Source: Gryganskiella cystojenkinii (lineage: Eukaryota; Mortierellomycota; Mortierellomycetes; Mortierellales; Mortierellaceae). From it: DNA of 34,505 nucleotides. Where the stretch lies: contig JAAAIG010000380.1 of assembly GCA_015852425.1 (NCBI GenBank), positions 1 to 34,505 on the forward strand, read 5' to 3'. Below are positions 22,192-32,361 of the stretch, one piece after another (the stretch's first letter is position 1; every line of letters begins with the position of its first letter). Made by a program: the position numbers and the translations under genes. The notes under the pieces are model-generated. The model was not told where the DNA came from. It searched no databases and saw only the letters and a list, made by a program, of their open reading frames with translations.

Positions 22192-24070
22192 TTAGGGCAC
22201 TGGACCAAAGTCCAAGTCTTTTGTGCGCCGGGGTGTAGCGACATCAGATTGACTTATTTCTCCAGTGGTATGGCAGCTGGCCTCAGGATTGGGTGCAACC
22301 AACAGTGCGGGGTATTTGTGAAGGGGCGAAGGGTTTGTCGGGTTGGCGGGGTGAGGATTGTGTATCCGATGAGTGCAATATTCAGGGCGGCATTTGTGTC
22401 TCTTCGGCGGTGTCCATAGCCACACCTTGCCGAAATGCAGTCGGAATTGATACATTCGACGGCTCTATGAACACGGACCAACTTTGCTTCTCCCATTACA
22501 ACTCGTCTTCCTCGTGCAAGGCGAACACGATGGAAGCAAAAGGGGCAGGTCTAAGATGACACGTTCTCGTTTGTTTTTTGCTACCACACCATGATGCATG
22601 AGACGCTCAGGGATATGGTTGCCTCCCATCTGATCTGTGATTCTTTCGGTGACAAGTGCAGGCCGTGGTGTGTCAGGCATGGTGTACAGAATCCACTGGG
22701 GCTGATGTTTGGTATAGGCGTTGTTGATGAAGTCGTTGTGGTTGATGAAGTTGCTGTAGGTGACATGGCCAAGTGCTGTTGTGATGGCTTTTGGTCGACT
22801 AGGGTAGCTCCAAGTCCAGATTGAACAGAGGACGTTAGAAAACACACAAAAAAAACAGCTGTTAAATCTTATAAATAAATAACATTCAACTTACTGTTGG
22901 CATGCTGAAATATATCCATTTCTCTTGCGGCTATATGGTCAAAAGCGCGTCTCAATCGTAGCTGCGTGTGATGGCGTTTGTTGCGTGTGGTCCCAGACTG
23001 TTCAAACTCTTGAAGCACATCAGTAGCTTGTCGGCGTTTCCTTGCAGCTTGTTCAACATCATCGATTGTGTCGGCTCGGTGCATACTAAGCTTTGCAAGT
23101 TCATCATACCACTGCAGGACTTTTTTGAACTTTCGGTTCTTTAGCTGACGGTTCCTGTGTTGCTGTTGGTTTGTTAACCCAGAGTCATGACGAATCCTGG
23201 CGACAGTAGTCTTGTGGGCATCCGGGATCTTGATTCGTTCCAGAGCCGCGACCCTCGACGGAGCCAGAGAATCGTGGAAACCCTTGTCCATTTTGGCAAT
23301 CTCTTCCTCATTGTAACGGGACAAGACATCGAAGCTGTTCTGGAGAGTTATCAAAGTGGCTGCTGGAACCGCAACTGTCTCGAAAAGAGTCTTCGCACTA
23401 GGATCGGTTCCACCTGGTACAAGTTCTATGTGTCGATTAGCTTGATTAATGTTGTGAAGTTCGAATCCGCCAGCAGCTTGTCAATCGAGACCGACTTGAC
23501 ATAGTCCATGCACACTGGCCTACTGAATTGTCCAGGCTTCTGCTGATTACCTGGCCGGTACAACGTTGGTTCTGTCATCTTGATCTGACTAGTATCTTCG
23601 GTGCCTTTTACTCCGCGCTTTGCACCCGTGGCAGCTGACCCCTCCAGGAACTTCCGAAGTGTGTATCGTTGTTGACCGTAGAACTAAATATCTGAGCGAA
23701 GAGGAAGGATCGAGCGACGGAGTTCTCGCACCACCTGTTTTTGTTTGCATAGGAGCTCCATCTTGTCGATACTTTCTGATCCCTTTTGCTCCTTTGCCAG
23801 TACTCGAAGCTCTTTGTCCTGGATCCTCTGTGTTGCCTCTTCTACTGCCAACTTCCTGTTCAAACGAGCCATTGTGGAAGACATCACCTCCAGTTCGTTG
23901 GCTACATAGCTTAAAACAGCTGCAGCCTGATCGTCTGACGTACCCGATTCTTGTAACTATAGCAAATAGGGGTTGTCCTCAGAAGACCAGGGACGAGACC
24001 GGTGCTCCTTCCTCTTTTTTGCCCACACGTTGCGCAGAGGGTCGGATCTTGTGACCTCCCAGTCAAGTCC
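22192..24070 (-). pseudogene. Decayed Fanzor-type (TnpB-like) RNA-guided nuclease gene
   Basis: Read on the - strand, the 3' part holds the TnpB/Fanzor C-terminal signature: CPFC at 22547-22536, ECINSDC near 22450, then HRRRDTNAALNIALIG with the RuvC-III Asp codon at 22400-22398. Just upstream, NENVSS-stop-TCPFC matches the family's NE-x2-[TS]S-x-TC lead-in, with TAG (22553-22551) where a coding triplet is expected. A run of six A (22574-22579) puts the preceding stretch (HIPERLMHHGVVAK) one frame off. After NIALIG the frame seems to slip again near 22320, and the tail GEISQSDVATPRRTKDL is in another frame. Farther upstream are a 160-residue helical stretch (22869-23400), a GTAAGT donor at about 22890 whose phase does not close, and a coiled-coil-like N-terminal part with TAG codons at 23684-23686 and 23957-23959. 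RuvC-I is not securely found. The gene is almost certainly dead. The frame stays open upstream to 24226, but that part is low-complexity. Confidence 0.75.
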
Positions 24071-24558
24071 AAATAGGAAATGGGAGAAGAGGAAGAGGAA
24101 TAAGTGGGAAACAGGAGGAGTTGAGGGTCTGGGGAAAGAGGGAGAAGGAAAATGGTGCCGAGATGTCGAGAGGAAAGGAGAATGGTGGAGGACAGAAAGA
24201 AAAGTTGAAGAGATGCAGACGGTCATTTACGTATGTAAGTAAAAAAGGTGAAAAAGCAATTGTAAGCGTCCGAATCGCTGACCTTCATAATATCAATATC
24301 AAAAATTAATTTCTTGCCATTTTTTCATTGAAATTAGATACTTATACTGTAGCGGCTTTGTCTTTCATCTCCTTTGCCTTTAGTGCTGGACATAAAAGCC
24401 GAAAAAAAAAGTATGGCGCAAAGAAGGGGGAAAAGATGTACAGCAGGAATCAAGGCGACCTCAGATCTAGATTGAAGTATCTCAAAAATCATTTTACTGC
24501 TCCTTGTTCGTCGAGTCGCCCCGTTCTCCAAAGGCCCCACCATTATTGACCCTGCCGA
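24071..24558. other. Intergenic region, nothing recognised
   Basis: Between the Fanzor relic and the stop codon of the next - strand gene. The left part is purine-rich on the + strand, the right part AT-rich with A homopolymers. No terminal inverted repeat or target duplication of the element could be seen by eye. Confidence 0.5.
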
Positions 24559-25957
24559 TCATTTTCTCGTCTGGCTTGTGCTCTGTGGTCTCACCATACT
24601 CGTTCCGTTCACGCCTTCATCCTCATCTTCGTCATCATCCTCATCGTCGTTATAGTCGACCACGTCATCCTCTTGAACGCGAGCGCTGTAACTAGAACCG
24701 TTCTCCTCGCCATTCTGGACTCGAGCCCGTTGCGACATCCACTCGTCCTCAGTTGGAAGGAACCAGCATCTCGTTGGGATATGGCGAGTCGCCTCCTCAA
24801 ACGCGAACCGCTCCTCCACAGTCGCATCCTTCAAACGGGACCAACGTGTGTCCATCGACTTGATCATGGTCGCGAAGCCGAGACAAACAGACAACATCCG
24901 GGGTATCTCTGACTTGATCGTCTCGACCGAGTCCGGGATCCGAACACTGTCCAGTTCCCACAACCGAAAACATCCATGGAAATCCATCGCGAGGAACCTC
25001 ATCTCATTGTTGAAGATCTGGACACCATAGACGGTCAGGTTCTCGGGTTTTTTGCCAGTCTCGACTACTTTGCAGAGTGTTCCGATCCAGGTGTCACGCA
25101 GGTCGCATGCAATCTTGAGGTCGTCCCAGGCTCTACAATCGGCTTTGCTCCAGTTACTATCGACAAGGGTGGTGGTGGTTGGCCTCTCAGTCTGGGTACC
25201 TTTGACGATCACGAGTCGAGCCCCAGTTCCATGAATCTCGACGACGGCATCCACAGTGTCATCTTTTAAGGTTCCGTTCAAGGGGATATCAAACCGCCTG
25301 GTCTTCAGGTTCAACATTGTCAATGCGCCTTCCAACGCTGGCAAGACAAGATCCGCGAGATGCTGTGTCTTGGTTGGGATCACACCCGACTGGGTAGCTA
25401 CCATGTGCCGTTTTCTAAATACGGGTGCAAAAGCCAAAACATAAATTCAAAAAAATCTTTGAAAACCTTTTTTTTTTCACTCCACATCATGGCGACCCCT
25501 GCACCTTCCTTGATTCAACAAACTCCTTTTTTGTTTTTTTCGCGATAGAAGTGCAGAGGAACGAAAACAAAAGTAAAGAAACACTTTACAAGCCTGCGAA
25601 CACATCGGAGAGATAATCGATCAAGTCGTTCTTGCGGTCCATCTTGCGAACAGCCATGTGCATCTTTTCAAACGTATCGTTCTTATTCTTCAGGACCGAG
25701 GCTAAAAAAGTGTTGGTTCGATTGTCCCGTTTGAGTTTCGGGAACTCCCTGAGGGTTGTTCGAGCCAAGGAGGGCGACATGGAGAGGTAGAACTGGCCAC
25801 AGGGTCTCATGTCGGCAATGTTGTCAAATGAGGCCTCGTAGTGTTTGATCGGATCCCAGGACTGGAGTTTTTCGACGTGGGCTCGGAAACGGTTCAAAAA
25901 ATCCTTTTTAGTTTGGTTCGTCGGGAGGTCTGACGTTTTCGAGGTTCGCGGTTGCAT
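24559..25957 (-). CDS. Two-exon protein of unknown function (possible lineage-specific family)
   Basis: Exon 1 is 25957-25590 and exon 2 is 25414-24559. The donor TT|GTAAAG and acceptor GTATTTAG|A leave a 175-nt intron and keep the frame (FAG-L-KRHMVA), giving 407 residues. Without the join, exon 1 would stop two codons on and exon 2 would have no good start. I do not recognise the family. The N-terminal 120 residues are basic and helical; the middle has alternating strands and helices (DAVVEIHGTGARLVIVKGTQ, then TVYGVQIFNNEMRFLAMDFH). That spacing is reminiscent of PD-(D/E)XK-fold domains in fungal effector-like proteins, but the expected E-x-K reads I-V-K, so no nuclease call is made. The C-terminus ends in an acidic run (near 24620-24660) and polar sequence. 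There is no signal peptide. It starts only 203 bases after the stop of the upstream RBM5-like gene, so its promoter is very short. Confidence 0.7.
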
Positions 25958-26160
25958 CGTGAATGTTTTTTTTAAGGGAGAGTAAGAGAAATGCAGACGA
26001 GGAGGGATTATGTTTCTGGGTGAATGAGAAACGAGTGAAATGGTGGAAGAGAGGGATGCCTGAACGCGAACTGAACTACACAGCAAAAAAAAAGAAGCCT
26101 TGCTGAATTGCCACCAATTCTACCATATCAAAATAGTCACGTGTTTCAGTGGTGGTGTTT

Positions 26161-29100
26161 TTATTGTTGTTGGCCAGACTGTTCGTATCTCCGTCGGGCG
26201 AGTTCCTTAGCAGACAGGGCTTGGTATCCGCCACCTCCAGTGCCACCTCTGCGATCACTGCTACCAGAGCTGCCTCCTGGACCGACGACACCAGCACCGA
26301 TACCAACGCCTCGAGAGTAACCGCTTGCTTGGATCGGATCACGGATGCCCCCGCCATCTTTTCCAAGTCCTTGACCTTCCTTCCATCCCATGGATTTTAA
26401 TAACCGGTTTCCGATGTTGTCTTCTTTGATACCGTCTTTGGTCGGTTGTTCGGGGATAACAGACTCCTCGAATCCGCCTCGGTCCCGCCCAAAGGAGCCT
26501 GCATGGCGACTTCCTGCAGCAGGCATTGGCGGCAAAGGGTAATCGGGTTGGCCAAAGATCTGTCGTCTCTCGGCAGCTCGGTCCCGATATTTGGGTTCGT
26601 CATCTCCAGTAGCGCCAACGCCTGCAAGAGTCTTTTTCGCTGGACTGCTTCCAGGACTCTGCGCGGTATTGTTATTACCCTGGGGTTTGGATCTTGCCTT
26701 CCTCAGCGCAGACTGTACTGCCTGAGGATCCGCCAGGTTCTTCTTATGCAAATCTGAAAGCGACTGGTGCTTTCTCAATTCGACCTCAGTCTTGAACTTT
26801 CTTTGACAGAGTAGACATGCCACCAACTTGAGATCCAGCAGTTCATCAGGATCATATGAGTTCCAATCCTCAATGTCCTCCTGCTGCTCCAACTGTTGTT
26901 GTTGAGGCTGAAGACTCTTCTGTGGCGAGGGTACGGGAACGAATCCAGTAGGCTGCTCAATCTTCCGTATCGTAACCGGCATTGTGTTGGAGCTCGACAT
27001 CGTAGACACTTGCGCGGGGATGGCTGCGGTTGTATCATCAGAGTGAAGTTCCACTTGCTTAGTTGACCACTTTTGAAGGTTCAAAGAAACCTAGATTCAA
27101 AACCATTTCCCAACAAGAATCTCAATAACGCAGTCGCATAGAAGGTTACATATAGACGATCAAACAATAAAAAAATAAAACTTAAATACCTTCTTTCCAC
27201 CACCGCCAATACCGATGCTGGGTGGCGCCGCTTTCCGTTTCCGATCCTCAGCTTTAGCCAGTTGCTCGGCCTCGTGAGCAGCAGCGATTCCTGCGAGTTG
27301 AATATCGTCCATCTTGGCCGCTGAGGGTAATGAGGGTAGTTCTTGAACAGCAGGCAAAGCGTCCGAGGACGCGCTCGGCAATGAGAATATAGCTGCCCTA
27401 CCTCCAGCCGATGTTCCTGACTTTGAAAGATCGCCCAACGAGGCATAAAACGCATCCAGTTCATCCACAGACGTCGCTAAGTCTTTTACGATTTTTGATT
27501 GGGAAAATGATAAACATAAAAGATTTCGGGTCAGTAATGCTTCTGAAGTGACATCCAGGCTCAAGCGTATTGTGCTCAACAAGAAGCAAGGTTTGCTCAC
27601 CTTGCACTGCAGACTTTGACGACTTTGCGGGCTGCTCCTCGTAGATTGATAGAAATGCTTGCTCGTCCCAGTAGAGAGCCAACTCGCACTCATTCGCAAA
27701 ATCCAATGTCCACTTTGTAGGAGCATAAGCTGGAATAAAAGAGGCTCGAGAAGCAAAATGAACCACGACCGGCTTCTTCTGAATGGAAAAGCTGGCAGAA
27801 TGGGCTTTCTCCAACGCTGCTGTCGCGCTCTGTAAAGTTTCAGCACACAAAAATAATTTTCCATAAATCGCCATTAGAACCTGCCAATTCCTAAGAAATT
27901 AATATGAACACATCAGTAAGCCTCAAACGTAGTTACCTCGGTATCCCTGTATTCCGCGAAACAATAGCCCAAGTTCATTCGAGATTGCCTGTCCTTAGCC
28001 ATCATAACCCTCCGCAACGGTCCAAGTGTGTTGAACGCGTTCCAGAGTCCCATCTCGTTGACCATCGGAGGCAGGTCCATAGCTAGTAAGATTGAATAAG
28101 GCACTTGTCCGATATCCTGCATGCCGGTGTTAAGGCTTGTTTGCTGATGAGGTTGGAGTGAATGTTGTTGGTAAAACTGCGTCGCATGTTCAAAGGGCTG
28201 ACCGCCTCGACCTTGAAAGTTGAGTGTCGACTGTTGTTGTTGACTCCTGTGATGCCCTGAAGCCTGGTATCCTGCTGTAAGGTGATTCCGAGAGCAAGAC
28301 GTAAAAGGGGAGGGAGTTTTTCCGACGTAGGGTAAAGGACTCGGTCAGAAATCAAAATTCAAAACTTTGGACAAGATACATCACCCCGTCGCATTGAACA
28401 GTGACGAGAGGAAGGAGTTGCTCTCTGATAGAGAGATCGACTTTTGCCGAGAGAAAAACAGTTGAGTGGGAAATGATGAGGACATGTTTCTCCAAACGAC
28501 TGTCAAACCTTGCTTGCTTGGCGAGTCCCTTGAAGCGTTGTTGTTACTTGGGTTATTGCTGTACGCGATCCTGGCTCTATAATCACCGAATCGGATAGAT
28601 GGTGACCGTTCCTCCATGAAATCTCTGGCGTGTTTAAGTGTGAAGAACTTGAGAAATCCGAATCCCCTCGATTCGCCTAAGAATGATCAATACGCGCGAG
28701 AACGAAAGGAAATACAATGAGTCTGGGCTGCATGGGGACCGAGTCGGTGGACCCATCTCTTCATTTGGTCGTCGACAACCGTGAATCCTCCCAGTTACCA
28801 GTGCGACGGTCACGGGCTACTCGAACGGATTCAAGCCCGATATCCCGCTCTTCAATGACATTTCGAATCTAAGGTTTTCGGTTGTTTTTTGTTTGTAAAG
28901 AGTTGCTGTTAGCGGGTTTCCCACGCGCTGGTGTCTTACTCTCCATCCTTTTACCACGATGTGTCTCACTAAGTTTCTTACATCATCCTCTGTACAGCCC
29001 GAGGGCAATCCTTGTAGAATAACCTCCAGCTGTGGTTCCTGCTCCAAGGTATCATTCTAGAATAAGCAAACAAGGTTAGACCAGCTTCAGCCGATAGAGA

Positions 29101-29652
29101 CACAAAGATGTTCCGAGCAGAAGTAGATGGACTGTGTCACAAGTCTTAGTAGGAGTGTAAAGTCTTTCTTTTTTTTAAAAAAAAAAATAAATATACCTCG
29201 TTCTTTCTTCGCTGATTCCGGTTGGTGTTGTTATCGCCATATTGGCTACTGCTGGTGCTGTTGATAACATCCCGTCGAGAATCGCCGTCGTGATATTCTC
29301 TTCGAGCATGTTGGTATTGTCCCCTTTGAGGTGGACTTTGACTTTGTCTCCGACGGCCATTGTTATCAGTGGATCCCGCGGTATAGTCGGGACTACCTCG
29401 GCGACCACCGCGGTAAGAGGAAGAGGAAGAAGCGGGAGAGCGGTTTCTTGGGCTGGGGCTCCTTTTGCGCCCACGACTTGGACTCTTGCTCCTGCTTCTG
29501 CTGTTTCTCTGTCTCGTGCTTTTGTCTGAAAGAGTAGAGTGGTCCCTGGAGGAATGACCTCCTGTTGATAAGTTTGGACGATCGTCCTGCTCCTGCATTA
29601 TGGTTGTTTGTTGCTGTGGTCTGCTTGAATGGGATGAACAAAAAGTCGCCAT
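26161..29652 (-). CDS. RBM5/RBM10-like splicing regulator (RS, two RRMs, C2H2, G-patch)
   Basis: Eight exons on the - strand: 29652-29197, 29056-28982, 28868-28799, 28676-28509, 28274-27937, 27829-27601, 27482-27190, 27090-26161. All junctions keep phase and give 852 residues. Residues 40-110 are Arg/Ser-rich. RRM1 (162-238) has VILQGLP and SRGFGFLKF; RRM2 (317-405) has SILLAMDLP and LGYCFAEYR, each split by introns. A C2H2 finger has Cys 635, Cys 638, His 651 and His 658, and a G-patch (GNRLLKSMGWKEGQGLGKDG) lies at 767-807. This order matches metazoan RBM5/RBM10, nuclear proteins that bind pre-mRNA and steer 3' splice-site choice; G-patches activate DEAH helicases. The RanBP2 zinc finger and OCRE domain of those proteins are not visible. 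The donor of intron 4 (GTTTGA) is weak, and exon 7 has two acceptors six bases apart. The ATG at 29598 is an alternative start. Confidence 0.88.
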
Positions 29653-29660
29653 GAGTGCAT
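29598..29660 (-). promoter_or_regulatory. Upstream ORF ending at TAATG on a second in-frame start
   Basis: An ATG at 29660, eight bases before the first start of the RBM5-like gene and out of frame with it, opens a 20-codon frame. Its TAA stop overlaps the in-frame ATG at 29598 (Met 40 of the long form) as TAATG. If the transcript begins upstream of 29660, this layout could favour reinitiation at Met 40. Confidence 0.4.
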
Positions 29661-32361
29661 CCCACTTTTGAAAACGACTATGTGACGTAGTGGAAAAATT
29701 TGGTCGCCCAAGCAATTTTTTTCTTTTTTCCAGGAACCAAAAAAACGCGAACAGAGAGCTTCTCCGCTCGTCATGACTTCATGACCGAAAAATGCTCACT
29801 GAGACATGCTGACCTCGTTGTCCCGACTGCACGAAGTTATCGTCGATGGAAAGAAAGAAAGAGACTTCACGACTAGGCATTTGACACCCAGAAGAACATC
29901 AACTCATCCCGCTCTGCAGTCCTCTGTTACGCCCAGATGAGAAATCCCATGTCATCATCGGATCCATTTTTAGGTTCCTGGTTCTGGCAATAAAGACACC
30001 GACGGCAGGGGAGTGACGATTTTCTTTTAAAAAAAACACTCCCTCGAAAAGGAAGAACAGGAGCATAAACAAGAGAAATTGCTGCAGTTTCTTTGAATGA
30101 CCAGTAACCTTCATCCATCGTTCCTCCTCTTTCCCCTTGAGCTTTGGGCTGTTTTTCAACCCGCTTGGTCCCCTCTACCGAGGTGTCCCCATTGTTTGCC
30201 TTTCAGAGTTGGAACCTCCTCTCTGTGTGACCATCGAGAGGCGCTTAGTCCCCTTTGTTGGCTGTCGATCAGTCCATCCTATTTTAGTTGTTTTGAATCC
30301 TCCGCCCTCTTTGTAGACCAGTAAAGAAGGCGAACAGTGCCACACAAGATAAGTTTTTTTCTCCCTTCGTCTTGTCTATGCTGGCGTTGTTTTTGTTATT
30401 ATAGGCGAGGATGGTTTCAAGCAAGTGGAACATAGACATATTCTGATCACGTTTAGACGCAAAGAGAACAAACTTGAAAACACAAACTTAAACAAACATT
30501 GCGAGTCATCGACGTGTTTCTGTATCCGCAGTCTTCATGTTGAGAGAGATTGGACATATGTCTCAAGGTCAGATGGGACAACAACCATCGACAATGAAAT
30601 GGAAAAAAAAAGTGTCAACAAAACAACACCCATGATGATGAAGACGGTAAAAAAAAAAGAGTTCGAGGCAAGAGTTCAGAGACAGAAAACTTCAAGGGGA
30701 GTACATTGTTAATTTTTAACGCGACAGAAGATACATTCACAAACACCTTCGGGTCAAACACTCATGATCTTTAAGTCCGTGATTTGATGTTGAATGATTG
30801 CTTTGATGGCTCCAAAGTTTTTCAGCCGCAGGAACAAAAAGGGATCATCAAGTGTTACTGCGAGGATGGGATTCTCCCTTGTCGGATTCCTCGGCTTAAT
30901 ACTGTACCTTGTTTACGAAATGGGCGGAAAGGACAGGGTCAACCCCCCAGCTTGATATGGAATGCGGTTCTTTTTGAATTCGAGAATAAAAAAAGGGGGG
31001 AGGATGAGAAAACTCTAGGGGGATTAAAGCGAAAGTCGTGATGCCTTGCCCAAGCAAAGGACAACGCGAGTTTTTTTCAGCTGTTTCCTTTGACCCTTTT
31101 TTTCAACATAAAAAATTCCGTGGGGTCTCTTCACACCGAATGCAGATTCTGCATATTTCTCCTAGGAGGGAGAAAGATTGAACGACTTGCAGCGGGAAGA
31201 GGATTGACTTGAACAGAAGGAGGGCGACTACTTTTCATCCAGCCCAGAGCGCAAAGGAAAGCGATAAGAGGTTCAAACCTTTCTCTTCCGGAAGGGCACG
31301 TTCTCACGGTGGACAAAGCGCCTCGCTCTTTCTTTTTGACTGACGACATTTCAGTGGCAAAGTCGACGTGTGGGCGCACAAAAAAAATGAAAAGAAGACG
31401 ACAACATGGCCCTCGAAACCACGGGCTAAGGAATGGACTGCGGTCTGGTCTAGAAAACCATAACAAGATGAAGAGCGCAGAAGGATCTCAATGGATCTTT
31501 TTCTTTTACTTTTTCAAGAACCAAAGCGGCAGTGCTTTCGTCTTCAAATGGGTCGCAGCAAAAGAAGGATAAATGCCAGTGGCCATCATGGGCGAAGGCA
31601 AAAAAAAAGACCAACTTGTTTATCCCGTTCTGTCTTTTGCTCACTAAGTAAAGAAAAATTTATTTTTAGACGCACGGGCGGACAGCTCGTGGGCGGTGAT
31701 CAGACCCGAAAAATGGCGCTTGTCGCACAGGGGAGGAAAGCAAAAATCTATTTTTCTATTCAGAAGGCGTGTGCCTATCTTACTTTGTCCCTTTTTTTTT
31801 TTTTTGGCCGACTGACTTGACTGGCTGGCGGCTTCTTTTTTTCTCGTTGCCCTGTATATCATCTGCTGTCCATCCCCAGATTTTTTTTGAAATATCTACC
31901 TCCCTCTCATCTTGTCGAAACATTTGTTTCCTTGCTTATAATTTTCTGTTTTTCCCCTTTGATGCTCACAATCTGCCCGACAACCAATATCAACACCAAC
32001 AGCAATTCCATATCCGGCGCATTTGATCCCTGTCCCCTACCTTTCAATTTTCGTGCCGCATTTTCTTTTGGCTCTCATCATCTCGCTTGGCTCTCATTTT
32101 TTGCCACCGTTGTTGTCCACCAAAAAAACGTGCCCTTCTGGACCTCCAAGAACCCTACTTAAAAAAGGCCAACTCTCTCCTTTTTCTTTTTTTTTCTTCC
32201 TTTTTCTCTTCAGTCGATATCGATTCCCTTTTCGCACATACCAACTGTCCACAATCACAAACGCACGCACATCTATCTTCAAACGATCAGCTCTAAACCT
32301 ACTCATATCAAACACGCCCAACTTTCACGACAGCACATCGATACATCACATACACAGCACC
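29661..32361. other. Divergent promoter region, no supported gene
   Basis: This 2.7-kb stretch separates the divergent RBM5-like (-) and Kre9-like (+) genes. Open frames are short and low in complexity. CT-rich sequence on the + strand from about 31770 to 32360 is the likely promoter and leader of the Kre9-like gene; it contains GTATATC near 31854 and only one ATG (about 31961). No RNA gene was recognised. Confidence 0.5.

Noticed and set aside
23355..23420. GGTDPS in the Fanzor relic as the RuvC-I Asp motif (usual DPG)
   Set aside because: Spacing and flanking residues are not convincing; it could be chance, so RuvC-I is left unassigned.
23459..23472. GTTCGAATCC resembling a tRNA B box
   Set aside because: Lies inside the Fanzor relic frame and the flanks do not form acceptor or anticodon stems.
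24559..25404. A stand-alone gene starting at the ATG at 25404
   Set aside because: The upstream frame ends in a splice acceptor that joins in phase to the 25957-25590 exon, giving a more sensible single protein.
31265..31280. GGTTCAAACC resembling a tRNA B box
   Set aside because: No A box or cloverleaf could be built around it.
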